Made by a program: the position numbers and the translations under genes. Below the pieces are notes generated by a model. The model did not search any database, had not been told where the DNA came from, and worked only from the letters and a program-made list of their open reading frames with translations. Below, piece after piece: positions 1-11,723 of a stretch of DNA of 64,000 bases (positions within the stretch are counted from its first letter, which is position 1; each line of letters starts with the position of its first letter). The DNA is from Linnemannia elongata. Lineage: Eukaryota > Mortierellomycota > Mortierellomycetes > Mortierellales > Mortierellaceae. The DNA is taken from contig JAXBDG010000003.1 of the NCBI GenBank assembly GCA_036320915.1, positions 992,001 through 1,056,000 of the forward strand, written 5' to 3'.

Positions 1-2138
1 AACAACAAGAAGCTCTCTTTTCTCTTCATCCTTGTCTTTTTAGCGTTTTGTCGACCGCAATCGTACGCACAAACATAATCGTGAACAAGGAACATTTAAA
101 TCGGTTTATTTGTGTATTCTATTTAGTCCTTCCTTCGTCGTGTTTAACAGTTGGATATCGTCGTTATTGAATCGACTCTATTGAACAACAATCATGCCTT
201 TTTGCGCGTCTGTTCTTTCTGTCTTTGCCTCCCAACCCCTTTTACTGCTCCCTGACGCTGTTGCTGCGTGCCTGCCCTGTTTTGTTGTTGCTTACTTTTT
301 CTGTAATACTTCTTCAACTTTTCATGTCAACTAAAAGGTGCTGATATCAGGTTCATAACTATTCATGTTCCTGTCAATAGACGCTTTGTTGATATTGTCG
401 TTTTTTGTTTCTCGAGCACGAAAACGACAATAACTCGATTGTAAGGGGGAAGGGACTAGAACTTCATATTTGCCACCACTACAACCACCACCACCACTCT
501 GCCATCATCATCCAACCCGAGGAGTCCTCCTCCTTCCTCCTTCCTCCTTCCTCCTCCCCATTCGTCATTTCTCACTCCCTTTTTTTCGATTTTTGTATTC
601 TTTCAACTAATATCTTACTTGTCCTTTCAGCGGATTCGCTGACAAGTTTAACAAGTTTTGTTTTTAACTATTCGTTGGGAAACGAGTAAAGTGAACGACA
701 GCATCGAGACCATCTAAACCCTTGGACAAAAATACTCGCTTTTGGGTTGAACGAGAGAAGGCAATTGGGCCCGATTCGATGGTCAAAGAATAAGAAGAAA
801 TAATGAAAGAGAAGAGGCGAGGCGATGTATAGGTCCTGACGACATGACCCTGATAGCCGTGATGCTTTACCCTTTGCTTGTTGGTTCGTTTATGTTTCTT
901 GATGAAAGTCGCTTTGGAGCTTATTTTTGTTGTTTTTTGTTTTTTGTTTTTCTCACTCGTCTGACGAGACGAGGTTTGTTCTATTTCTTTTTTTGACGAA
1001 AAGGAAGAAGTGAAAGTAGACAGTTTCATTTCTTTGGATAAAGAGAACGGAAGTGATAAACGACAAAAATACTTGGACATGATGGGTGTTTGGAAGCTAG
1101 AGAGAGAGAGCAGACGAGCAAAAAGAGAGACAATGAGAGAGTGAATAATCAAGCGACAATCCCAAGGACGACTATGGCTCCTATTAAGAATAAAGCGAGG
1201 TATTGTCTGTCGTGTCATCAATAATATCAATAGGGGATATACGACGCAGCGGCAGCAGTATTGAGCATCCACCTCCCACTAACAAATACAAGATTTACAT
1301 AGTAACAGAAACAACAAACAACAAAAACCATGGCCGTCCGAGAGTACACAAGAGGGCGCATACCTCGGATGGAAGAATATATGTTCGTTTTATTTTATTT
1401 TTCATTCAGTTCAGTTGAAAAGTGTCTATTTCCATCTCCCCCCCTTTTTACTCTGTACTCATTCTCTTGCTGATTGTATCTAGCCCAACCCTTCCTTCCT
1501 TCTCCTTCCCTCAACGTGTATAAAAAGCGTGGCCATTCCCCCCCCTCATTCCTCTTTTTTTTTCTTTCTTCTCTTCACCTCACTTTTCTCATCAAAAACA
1601 ACAACAACAAAAAAAAAAACTCTCATCTTGTATATATCTACACACCTTCACTCTCTCTTTCTTGCTCATACTCTTGTTCATACTCTCTTCTTCATCCTCA
1701 ACCCCATTTTGCTGTTCGCATTTTTTTCTGCATATCGCATACTCCATCCATCTCTTTATTGTACATATCAACAACCAAGCAAAACAAAAAAACCCTTTTT
1801 GTATCTCCTGCCTTTTCTCTCTCTCTCTCTTTCTCGTTTGTATCTATCTATCTATCCCTCGCCCTTGCCTTTTCGTCTTCCGGCTTCCCCCCTTTTCTTT
1901 CTTTCTTTCTAACCATCACGGAATAAAGTTGTCCTCCAGCGCTCACTTGTTCCTTTACTCTTTATCACTCCTTCTTCACTCAGCGCTCTTTTTTTTTCTT
2001 TTTTTTTTCTCCCTCTTCCTGTACAGACACAAGAGCAATAACAGTAGCAGTAACACATATCACACGCACTTGAACCACTAAAACAAACAAAACAACTAAA
2101 CACACTCAAACAACATAAATATATCAAGTTCTTTTTGA
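1..2138. other. Upstream region and long leader of the first C2H2 gene
   Basis: I find no convincing gene here. The stretch is T/C-rich, with CCT/TCC triplet runs near 520-560, a TATAAAAA box at 1519-1526, and then a strongly pyrimidine-rich segment with A-tracts (1550-2130) just before the ATG at 2139. Open frames in the segment translate to Ser/Phe/Leu-rich low-complexity peptides, as expected of CT-rich DNA. It most likely holds the promoter and an unusually long 5' leader (about 600 nt downstream of the TATA box). Confidence 0.6.
1519..1526 (+). promoter_or_regulatory. Candidate TATA box of the C2H2 factor gene
   Basis: The sequence TATAAAAA sits about 620 nt upstream of the ATG at 2139 and is followed by a CT-rich stretch such as often surrounds fungal transcription starts. 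A matching TATAAAAAG lies far upstream of the related factor gene at 41.5-43.0 kb. Its role is inferred from position and consensus only. Confidence 0.4.
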
Positions 2139-4508
2139 ATGTCCCCTTCTGCTTTCTCTCTTTCCTCTTACTCCCTCTCTCACCCTCACAACAACAACAG
2201 CTACAACCACCACCACCACCACTCTTCTTGCTCTTCTCCTTCTTCTTCATCCTTTTCTTATTCTTCCTCCGCCCGCCCACGCTCTTCTCTTGCGCTCATC
2301 AGCTCCATGGACCTGCCTCACCAACACCGCTACCAAGACCACTCCTCAGCCAAGGTGTTTTTCGAATCCTGTCTCGATACCTTCGAGTCCATCCCCACTG
2401 CCCCTGCACCACAGCACTACCCCTCCCCCTCTGCCTCTTCTTCTTCTTCCATCTCTTCTTCCGACACCCTCGTCAACACACCCCAACAACAACCCGACTC
2501 CAACAAGCACACCTACTCCACTATGGACCGCCACCACTCTCAACAACAACAGCAACAGCAGCAGCAGCAGCCCCCTACTCCCGCAGCAGAAGTGACCACC
2601 TCCTCCCCTGCAGGCCCAATTGACTTTAGCGGTCCCTATGGTCCCGTCTCGACCCCTGCCAACATGCCCTTGGCTCCCATGGCTCCCGTCTACCCCCTAC
2701 TTGCCGAGGCCCTCGAGCGCGAGGGCTTCCCCGGCCTGGCCTCGATGCTCGCCTACACGCACGAGCAGCACCAGCTCGAGCAAGTGACCGTCCAATCTGC
2801 CCTTGAACACCAATACTCAATGTCGTCTTCCTCCGCGGGATATCACCACGACCAAGACAACAACAACCACTCGCACGCTCACCCCCTTCCTCAACAACAA
2901 CAACAATCCCGGCAAAACGATACCTATCTCATTGACTTTGTCATGGGCCAGAACACATACACCCCTGCCGACTCGACTACCTCATCCTCAACTGCCGCCC
3001 CTTACCCTCAAGAGCAAACCATGCTTATCAACAACACTCAAACCAACACCAGCAACACCGACCCCGCTCTTCAGGACCCCAATAACCCCTACAACCTCAT
3101 GGGCACCATGAACCCCTTCGAGTTGTTGCAGTACAACTCCCTCCTCCTCGACGGCCAGTACCTCGACGCTCTCCCCTACTCCATCAATACCCCCGGCGCC
3201 GGTGGCTGCGGTGACGGTATGGACCCCAATGCCTGGGGCGATGCCCCTCAAGCCTTTGGCATGGGCTCGAACGGTATCTTTGGCGACCAGTTCTCGCACT
3301 TCATCCAGCCCTCGCAGCAGCAGCAGCAGCAGAGTTACTTCAACCCCTCTATGCCTTCCACGTCTGGATCGTCCTCCGCTGGTTCTTCGTCCTCCGCTGG
3401 CTCATCTTCCTCCGCTGGCCACTTTGGTTTCAACCTGCCTTCCTGGGCTGGCGCTGCCGGTCTTTACGCTCAGAACGATTATCTGATGGATCGCAAACGC
3501 GAAGGCGCTGGCATGTCCGGCCAGGCCATGATGTCCGGAGCCGTGATCGCCCCCCGCACGGTTCAGCCCCAGTTGGAGTCTCCCGAGACCGACGACACAG
3601 ATGATGAGGATGATGATGCAGACTCTGACAACGAGGAGAGCAGCAGCTACCCTACTGATGACAATGTTGTTCCACCTCTGTCACTGCCCAAGCGCAACTC
3701 TCGGCGGGCATCCCAGGGCTTGAAGCACGAGCGAGATGAGGAGGAGCCCCGATTCCAGCAGCAACATCACCACCAATACCATCAGCATCAGCAACACAGC
3801 CAGCTCTACCAGCAGCACCATCACCATCAGACTCAGCACCAACAGCAGAGCCATCTGAGCCACAGCCACTACAGTCACCACAGCCAACACGGACAGCAGT
3901 ACCACCAGCACCACCACCATATCAACATCGGCTCCAGCAGCAGCAGCAGCCATCCTCAGCAGTCGTACGAGCACCAAAGTGCCTCGTCGTCCAAACGCGC
4001 AAGGATGGATTCGTTGACGGTTGGTTCCGCCTCGGCTGGTCAACGTAGGATGTCGGGAGCTCACTCACCGTCTCACTCTCGCAACAGCTCGGTCTCATCT
4101 GTCCACAGCCTGTTGTCGTCCTTGGAGCACAACTATATCGACTCCAAGGCTGCAGTCAAGGGTTCTTCGCCTTCCTCCTCTGGTTCTCCTTCGGGTTCGA
4201 CAAAGTTCTCCCGTCCTCAATCAGACACGATCGAGAAGCGCATGCATCCTTGCACGTTCGAGGGCTGCGACAAGTCGTTCACGCGTGCCTTCAATCTCCG
4301 GTCGCATGTCAACACCCACAATGGTGAGCGTCCCCACAAGTGCCCCGAGCCCGGCTGCGACTGGGACTTTGTCCGTCGTCACGATCTCGATCGCCATGTC
4401 AAGTCGAAGCATTTGGCCAACAAGCCCTATGCCTGCAATCACTGCACCTCTCGCTTTGGTCGTAGTGATGCTCTTCAGAGACATCGTCGCCTCGAGAACC
4501 ACTTTTGA
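2139..4508 (+). CDS. C2H2 zinc-finger transcription factor, 789 aa
   Basis: This is a single-exon gene for a probable nuclear DNA-binding regulator. Three C2H2 fingers occupy the extreme C-terminus: residues about 705-727 (C-x4-C-x12-H-x3-H), 735-758 (C-x4-C-x12-H-x4-H) and 766-788 (C-x2-C-x12-H-x5-H), joined by TGEKP-like linkers (NGERPHK, LANKPYA). The rest is low complexity: Ser-rich N-terminus, a polyGln run near 135-145, a SSSAG repeat near 410-430, an acidic Asp/Glu patch near 485-500 that could activate transcription, and a striking His/Gln-rich block near 540-600. The ATG at 2139 opens the frame; ATGs further in (for example 2308) are possible alternatives. The fingers contain FNLRSH and RRHDLDRH, close to FNLRSH and RQHDLLRH in the factor at 41.5-43.0 kb, so the two are probably paralogues. 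I cannot assign an orthologue or target sites. Confidence 0.9.
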   Translation: MSPSAFSLSSYSLSHPHNNNSYNHHHHHSSCSSPSSSSFSYSSSARPRSSLALISSMDLPHQHRYQDHSSAKVFFESCLDTFESIPTAPAPQHYPSPSASSSSSISSSDTLVNTPQQQPDSNKHTYSTMDRHHSQQQQQQQQQQPPTPAAEVTTSSPAGPIDFSGPYGPVSTPANMPLAPMAPVYPLLAEALEREGFPGLASMLAYTHEQHQLEQVTVQSALEHQYSMSSSSAGYHHDQDNNNHSHAHPLPQQQQQSRQNDTYLIDFVMGQNTYTPADSTTSSSTAAPYPQEQTMLINNTQTNTSNTDPALQDPNNPYNLMGTMNPFELLQYNSLLLDGQYLDALPYSINTPGAGGCGDGMDPNAWGDAPQAFGMGSNGIFGDQFSHFIQPSQQQQQQSYFNPSMPSTSGSSSAGSSSSAGSSSSAGHFGFNLPSWAGAAGLYAQNDYLMDRKREGAGMSGQAMMSGAVIAPRTVQPQLESPETDDTDDEDDDADSDNEESSSYPTDDNVVPPLSLPKRNSRRASQGLKHERDEEEPRFQQQHHHQYHQHQQHSQLYQQHHHHQTQHQQQSHLSHSHYSHHSQHGQQYHQHHHHINIGSSSSSSHPQQSYEHQSASSSKRARMDSLTVGSASAGQRRMSGAHSPSHSRNSSVSSVHSLLSSLEHNYIDSKAAVKGSSPSSSGSPSGSTKFSRPQSDTIEKRMHPCTFEGCDKSFTRAFNLRSHVNTHNGERPHKCPEPGCDWDFVRRHDLDRHVKSKHLANKPYACNHCTSRFGRSDALQRHRRLENHF

Positions 4509-4614
4509 ATAGCATCTTGCATCGTCTTTTTTCTCTTTCATTTTTCAAACAAAAAACCATCTAGCCTTTGTACATATACCCTCCCTTCTCTTTGTCCATT
4601 CACTTCATCAATCA

Positions 4615-4620
4615 AATAAA
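4615..4620 (+). terminator. Candidate polyadenylation signal (AATAAA)
   Basis: AATAAA within an A-rich stretch about 105 nt past the stop codon of the C2H2 factor. It fits a eukaryotic poly(A) signal by position; not otherwise tested. Confidence 0.4.
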
Positions 4621-4917
4621 AAACATCAAATAACAAAACAATATCTGTCTTGCAATTGAAGAATGAGAGTTTATTTGTTCCAGTAAAAAAAAAAAAATAA
4701 AAAAAAAAGCTCTTGGGAGAGTTTCGGTTTGCGAGTCGTAATTGTCCCTGGGTTTTTTTATCTGAGTCTTTTTTATGCCTTGGTTTCTTTTTCTGTTTGT
4801 TTGTTAGAGTATTACTCAAGACAAGACAAAACAAAACGCGATAACAATTGGAGTGCAGTTTGTGTACTTTGTGCACCTGCCAACAGCACGCAGTCATTAC
4901 ACATTGCACACGCACAC

Positions 4918-4959
4918 ACAGCAATTACACACAACAATTACACACAACAATTACACAAC
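4918..4959. repeat. Short tandem repeat, about 13-nt unit x3
   Basis: Three near-perfect head-to-tail copies of a unit like ACAATTACACACA, directly preceded by CA-rich sequence. It is an intergenic minisatellite with no coding content. Confidence 0.7.
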
Positions 4960-6703
4960 ACTCATTAGACACGCAGCAAGGCAAGGACAAGCAGGAAAGC
5001 AAGGTAAAGGTCAGACCGTCAGAAACACCAAGCCAAGCAAAACAAAGTAAGCGGATATAAAGAAAACAACTTCAACATGGTTCAAATTTCAAACAGAGGA
5101 TATGAACGGATGGGTACACAGATGAGGCAGTGCAAATAAATGAAGAAGAGAAACAACATATTTGTAAGAAAATAAAAAAAATGCCGAGAGAAAAAAAAGG
5201 GAAAAAAAAAGGTATGCAAGGCAATGTAAGCCTAAATTTGAAAAGCAGCAACGAAAAAAAAGCAAGTCAAGGAGGAGTGATGGGGGATGGGGGTGATGGC
5301 GAGTGTGTTTGTATGCGGAGGGAGAAGGAAAGAGTAATAAAAGAGCAATTGGTTGGTTGAGTGAATAGGACAGGTCAGTGGGGGTTGAGGAACAATTATT
5401 GGATGGGCCAAAAGGCAAATAATAGACCATCATCCGACCATGTGGATTTCTCTGCCTTTGTCTGCTTTTGTCTGCCCTGCTCTGGCCATCTCGTTGTTGT
5501 GTCGCTTTGTTCGTATTTTGCTTCGCTGTGAGCAAAGAGACGACAAATCCAAATGATTGTTTACTATTCGCTGCCAAGGAGAGATGCTTTTTCACATCCC
5601 TATTTTCAATTGGGACATGCATTAGAGACTGCCAAGGAACTCGCGTTAGAGGTCCAACAGACGTAACCCTGCGTTTTAGCAAAGCCCCCTCCCTCTGTTT
5701 TAGTTTGGCTCCGCAACGCAAAGTTCTACGTTCTTCCATCTATATCGTCGCTGTCAAAAACTCAAAAAAATCAAAAAAAACCAATTCTATTACTCACTTC
5801 AAACCTCATTTTCACACTCACTCACACACGACCAGGGAAAAAAAGTCAACTGAACAGAAACCAAAAAGTGTGTGAGATGAGCCCAACTTCTTGGCAGGAG
5901 GAACTTTAAACCTCACCGTACCTATCTGGAGTTCCCCCCCCCTCCTTCTCTACAACATTGGTTGGGTAATTTTCTATTCATCTTCCTTATTACCTCTCAT
6001 GGTTCCTTCCTTTTCCGTGGAGACTAGCGCTAGAAGACCTGCATAGAAATGCATGCACGCTCTCCTTCCCTTTTCATCCTTTCCCTTGTTCAGTCGATGG
6101 GAAAAACCAAAGAACCAGAGGGCATTTATTCGTACACATAAAACGGTAAAAGAAATATATCCACAAAAACAAAACACAACACAACACAGAAAAAAAAAAA
6201 GGCTCAATGAGAATCGCGCCAACTTTGCCACCAGCCCTATCCTCTTTCGGTTCCAATGTTTCCTCCGCGGAGGTGATAATGTAAATGGTTTTTTTGCTTC
6301 TCTTCGTTCATTTCTGATCGGTTTGTTTATTCTAGCTCGACGATGTTTCTGTTGCACCACGTCGAGTCGGAGGCGTGTGCGGGATATTTGGCGAGGGGGA
6401 TATTTCGCCAAAATAGGGGGAGACATAACATTCAATACGTATGCAAAAAATAGTCAAGTGAAATAAGAGGCCGCTAGTTTTTATTATGCATGCTTGTAGT
6501 CGGTGTGTTCGTAAGAAAATGATGTCTAATCGTATGTAGGGGGGAAGTGAAGTGGTAATAGAAAGAAAAGGTTGTATCATGTACATCTGTAATGGAGGAA
6601 CAAAAAAAAAGGTCATGGTCCGTTGTGTGGGTTCGTATAAAGGGAGTCAGGAGCAAGGCAGAAACGTTAGATAGGACGTGGATATAGAGAAGGACAAGGA
6701 TGT

Positions 6704-9700
6704 CTAGTCCTCGATGAGACTGACGAGCTCCTTGGCATATTTGGCAATGTCGAAACTGGCGCTGGCCATCTTTTGCTTCAATGACTTCGCCTCTGCAGAA
6801 GAAGAGTGGGCCAAATCGGGTTCGGCTTCGAGCTGCTCCTTCATCTCAATCAAGAGATCGACAGAGTTCTCCAAATCCTCAAGAACCATCTCTCCTTGCG
6901 AACGCAGCTCCGTTGCCTGCGGTGCAGAAACCAAGTCGGGTGTCGCCAGTGTCATCCGTGTCTGCCGGATCACCTGGTCAACCACCTTGGTGATATCGTC
7001 TGAAGCGTCGCTAATGCCCTCAGAGTCCGAGCTGGATCGAAGTGACCTCAACAAAACCTGAATCGACGACACAATTAACCCAGTTTGTGTCTCAAGATAG
7101 ATCTATTGTGTGCAAAGAGAGATCGAGAGCTGTAAGTCATCATTTCCACTAGAGCAATCCAAGAAAACATAATGCTGCAGATAGTGATGAATGTGCATAT
7201 CGCACTCGTATATACCTTCAGGTCTTGAGAATCCATGGGACCGTCATCGTTGTTGTTGCTGTTGTTGTTGTTACTGCTGTTGTTGTTGCTGTTGTGAGCG
7301 GGGGCATTGCCATTAGGTCCACCGTGGTGTCCGTCATGGTTGTTGTGCTGAATATCGTCATCGTGATGATCCCGGCCGTGGTGTCCACTCTCCTTGATAG
7401 GTCCACCGTTATGCTTTGGCACATTCACAATATCCATCACGATGGCCTCCAACTGATCCGCTGCGGCCTCCAAATCATTCAATGACCGATCAAATTCATC
7501 CTCATCCTCGTCAAAGGCGTTTGAGTGGGCCTTAGCGGAATTCATCAGCTGTGTCAATCCAGACGAGAGCTCCTGCTTTAAATCCGCAAATATGTGCTTA
7601 TCATTCGTCTCGTGTTCATAGTCCTCGACATCCTCCGTCACAGTCTTGCAGGCAATAACGACGGATTTCATGCCCAGAAGAACCGAAGACGACGAATCGG
7701 ACCTGAGTTTGGGAAAGAAATACAAAAGAAATTGAGCCATCAGAACATGAGCAATTAATGCAGGCCTTCGTCACCCATGGTGGTAGGTCGGGCCGGAGAA
7801 TAGAATTAGCTCAGCCAAAAGTGGACATACCTTCCAGCAGACAACAAGTCATCAACGGCATTGCGGAAAGTGGCCAGACTGTCCTGGTGAATGACCGAGT
7901 TGGGGTTCACAAGGGTGCTGTCTCTAACCTGCTGGCGGCCCTGGTTCCAGTCATCGTCGTCATCATCGACATCACGGTTCTTAGCATCCAGATCCACGTC
8001 ATCGGAACGTGGAGCATCGTGAAGGCTGCTCATATGGTCCTTGGTGTTGATGTTGAGGGCGTTGGTTGGAGGCACGGGAGATGCTGCACTGACAGTGTTT
8101 TCCCGGACAACAGCACGGGCTCCAGCCTCTTCCTTGGCCACCTTTTCGCGGTGAAGAGCATCCTCCAAATCACCCTTCAAATCGCTGTTCTCATCCTCAA
8201 GTTGTTTGATCCTGTTGTAGGCGAGCTGAAGCTCCTCCTCTGCATCCAAATGACGCTGCTTCAAATTTTTGTTGTCCATAACCAATGATTTGACTTCCTG
8301 GTTCACCATATCCACAGTCTACAAAGAAAATGGCAGCAATTGGAGCATTAAGTTATTGCATAGATTGCGCCCTTCCATGGCACTTGGACAAAAAATTGCA
8401 TTCTATCGCGCTGTCTTACCTCAAGCTGTGCGTGGTAGTCGTTCAAGACTTTGTTGTAATCCAGCTGCAGTTTGGTGACTCGGGAAGCCTGATCGTTGTA
8501 GAGCTCTGTCTGCTTAGCCAACTGGCGCTCGACCTGAGAGAGGCGCGAGCCCTCTGGGCGATTCACCCCCTCACCGACCTCACTCTCGAGATGCTGCAAT
8601 CTCTTACAAAGAGCCGAGATACGGGTCTCGTACTCCTGTTTCATCTGGTCAGTTAATTGCTAATACGGCAAAAGGAAAAGTATACAACAAGGAAATGTTA
8701 AACAAAAATTCCACACTCTAACGCTCACTCGTTTCAGTTAGGACTCACAATAATATTTTCAAACGAGAAAAACATGAGACAAAGAAAGAAAAAAAGACTT
8801 ACCGATCCTGAATCAATGCCGAGGCCGTTCAAGGGACTTCTTGGCTCCTGGTCCTTGGGAAGCCTCATGAGCTCATTGGCATTCCCCTTCTTGTCCGAAA
8901 TCTTGTTGTTTCCTCCAACGGAGGCCGACTTGCTGGCATCTGACCCATCCTTGCCCACAATATGACCAATATCAGTCATCAAACTGTCCAAGCTTGCAAA
9001 ATTGACATTTCCTTCCAGAGCTGTGGGTGATTCTGGAGCCTGCTGACCGGGCGAGCGGTAATATGTCTCCTCCTCCACGTTCGAGCTGTCCTGAATGGTG
9101 AATGTTGCCATGTTGGGAACGACGCTTGACTGTTGAACAACCGGAGTGGGAGCTTCACGCTCCTGTTGGACAGGTTGCGGCGCTGGTGCGGGTGGCTGGG
9201 AGAGAAACTCTTTCTCCTCCAGGGCTTTCAACTATTGCAATTGCGGAGACAATATTTTTTAAGGGGAAGAGGTAAATGCCATGTCGTGCATGCCATGTCG
9301 TGTAAAAATAGAAGGCAATGTCATGCTTGTCGATATTAATCTATCGAACGACGATAGCCAATAACACCAATAATCAAAAACTTACTGGGAACATCTCCAG
9401 CAAAGTGGGGAACTGACGCTCCAGTTGAACATAGACATCACTGGCCAGGTCCTTGAAGCGGTTCTGGGGAAGAGTGGCCAGCTTCTGACGGGCCTGGTTG
9501 CGCTTTGGATGGTAGTCGTTTTGGACAGCAAGGAAAGGAACTAGTATGAGGAGATATACAAGGATGCACATTGTCGGCATTTAATAAAGATTGGTCCGTT
9601 TTTTTAATTCGAACTTTGACCGGGATATCACATTCTGCTCCCAGCTCTCAAGACTTTAATACAAGCATAATTCCATTGTTCTTCGACTTCATTCTTCTCC

Positions 9701-10541
9701 CTGCTCCCTGACATCGGTCCGATGTGATTGTTCTTTAGATCCTGCTTTGTGTGTGTGTCTGTTGTGGTCAGTTTCCTGTTGTGATGAGGAAGAGAAAGTC
9801 GGAAAAAAGGACACATACCTTGGGCACCGTCGGTTCGTCGCTTCAGTTCATCGTAGACATCGGTCGAAAGATCCTGAAGCTGGTTCTGCAGCAGCCTAGA
9901 CAACTTTTCTCTGGCAGCGATTCTTTGCTCGCTCACACCATGTTTTTCTAATAATATAAGCAAAAACGGGGTTTCCGACATTAATAAAAAAGAAAAATCA
10001 AAACAAAACAGAAAAAAAAAAACGCAACGGACACTGGGCAAATCGGACCGTTCCATTGATCAAGGGTCATCCGCTCCTCTTGTCTTCTTCTACTCCTGTA
10101 TCAAGCGACTGATTTGATCCAATCCTCGGCCCCAATTCGTCCTTTCCTTCTTCTTCGTATCCGTCTCTGCTATTATTTACCTTTCAAGATATGGGCAAGA
10201 AGATACTGCTGGAGAGATTCGTAATGTCTGGCTGCAATCTCCATGGCGTTGCCAGCTGATCCGACAGCAGGCGAGGAAGGGTTGGATCGTTGCTGCTGAG
10301 AGGCTGGGGATCCGCCGACCTTGGAGGTGTTAATGTGCATACTCGGACTGATGGGCGAGGAGGGTTGGGGTGAGTTGGAGCGGCCGCCAGCAGAGAGCGA
10401 AGAAGGAGTGGCGGAGACGGAGGGGTGGAGGGGTCTCTGGGGTGCATATCCTTGCTGCTGTTGCTGTTGCTGCTGCTGCTGCTGCTGGTTATAGTTGGGC
10501 TGGGCCTGAGGCTGCCACTGGCCCTGTTTTTGTTGGTTCAT
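6704..10541 (-). CDS. SPA2: Spa2-like polarisome scaffold, about 890 aa, 8 exons
   Basis: Exons by eye, in coding order: 10541-10181, 9947-9819, 9540-9386, 9231-8803, 8644-8420, 8318-7831, 7702-7216, 7102-6704; all phases agree. The N-terminus is Gln/Pro/Ser-rich with a polyGln run. Residues about 105-215 carry two Spa2-homology (SHD/GIT) repeats, recognisable by QNQLQDLSTDVYDELKRR and PQNRFKDLASDVYVQLER, split across exons 1-3. A coiled coil follows in exons 5-6 (for example RLSQVERQLAKQTELYNDQA). The C-terminal helical part (exons 7-8) resembles the C-terminal domain of Spa2/GIT proteins and is interrupted by a Gly/His/Asn-rich insert. Spa2 is the tip-localised scaffold that holds formin, Pea2/Bud6-type partners and MAP kinase modules at sites of polarised growth. 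Family assignment rests on the SHD repeats; the start at 10541 is the first Met before the Gln-rich segment. Confidence 0.87.
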
Positions 10542-10845
10542 GATATTCTGTTATAGATGTATGTGGGAAGGATGAACCAGTTACTCGGGAGAGGGGTTTT
10601 AATTGGATGGGAACAGAAAAAGATGAGATGAGAGGGATGAGGGTGATGAAGGCGATGAGGGATAGGTTGAGTGGGGATGGTATAAGGGAAGGAGAAAAAG
10701 AAGAAAAGAGGAGGGAATGAAAGGAGGGTAAGGGGAGTGGAGGAGGACTATGGTGGCGGAAAGAAGGGAAGAGTGGAGGGAGAGGGATGGAAGAGGAAAG
10801 AAGTAAAAAGGAAAAAGAGGAGGAAGAAAAGGGAGAAGTGTGTGA

Positions 10846-10924
<79 letters not shown>

Positions 10925-11723
10925 GAGGAAGGGACAAATGAAATTAAAATCAATCTATCTGGCAATGGCACCTTCCATCCTTCCACCGAGCCCCACTTTG
11001 CCGGTGCGACCAACCTTGCCAGGGCCACAGGCAGACAGACAAGCAGACAGGGAAAGATTGAAAGAAAGATTGAAAGAAAGAAAAAAAAAAAAAGAGCTCT
11101 GTGCTCTCAATTGAGTGCATATGTGTGTGTGTGTGTTGAGATGTGGCAGTTGTGTCCACGCATACTACCGCAGAACTCAAAAATGGTGCATTCCCCTACT
11201 CTTCAATACCACGCCGCATCCGAAAATGGATTCGACCACTCTCCCTCTTCCTTTCTTCACTTTACCAGTTGCCTCCGCATAACACCAAGCTCCCAGCACA
11301 CTTCATTGTTCCACCAATATCAATTAACAATCAATCCCAATTGCTTCTGCTACACCCAACAATCCATTCGTCTCCAATTCTATCCTACCTGCATCGACTC
11401 TTCTCAAAATACTATTGTTCTCTCTCAGGCCTTCTAGAACGAGAACAATGAACAATAACACATTGATAAAAGATAACAAGATACAAAAACACAAAATGTG
11501 GGACGCAGCGTGGATCTTGTCGCGAAGTCTAGTTAATTACGATGGTCCTTGGGTTCACACAAACCCTTCGAGAAAAAATATATGTAGGCATGTACATGTA
11601 CAATGAGAGAAAAGAAAAGTAGAACAGAAAAGGCGAGTGGTATGAAGGATGAAAAAAGGTACTATCAGGTAAGGCAAACAAGGAAGAGCAGAGTTGTATC
11701 TACGAAGCAAGCTGATTGCCTCT
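10542..11723. other. Intergenic region, microsatellite-rich
   Basis: This is the upstream region of the Spa2-like gene and the downstream region of the velvet gene. It holds a compound GT/GA/G microsatellite and purine-rich runs. Frames on both strands give only repetitive Ser/Leu/Pro or Glu/Arg peptides. No gene is seen. Confidence 0.6.
10837..10925. repeat. Compound microsatellite (GT)n-(GA)n-(G)n
   Basis: A GT run changes into a long GA run and ends in a G run of about a dozen bases, all within 90 nt. It lies about 300-390 nt upstream of the Spa2-like start codon. Confidence 0.9.

Larger units (their letters stand above)
4509..6703. other. Intergenic region between two convergent genes
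   Basis: This holds the 3' ends of the C2H2 gene (+) and the Spa2-like gene (-). An AATAAA lies at 4615-4620, about 105 nt after the stop. The rest has A-tracts, a 13-nt tandem repeat at about 4918-4959, and frames that give only low-complexity peptides. I see no gene. Confidence 0.6.

Noticed and set aside
664..1272. 202-codon minus-strand open frame
   Set aside because: Ser/Phe/Lys-rich peptide from simple-sequence DNA; no domain, no exon context, antisense to the C2H2 promoter.
1474..2081. Overlapping plus-strand frames before the C2H2 gene
   Set aside because: CT-rich DNA gives Ser/Leu/Phe peptides in all three frames; they are part of the leader.
10489..11028. Minus-strand frame with SLSLSL and HTHTHT repeats
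   Set aside because: Translation of the GA/GT microsatellite; no independent support.
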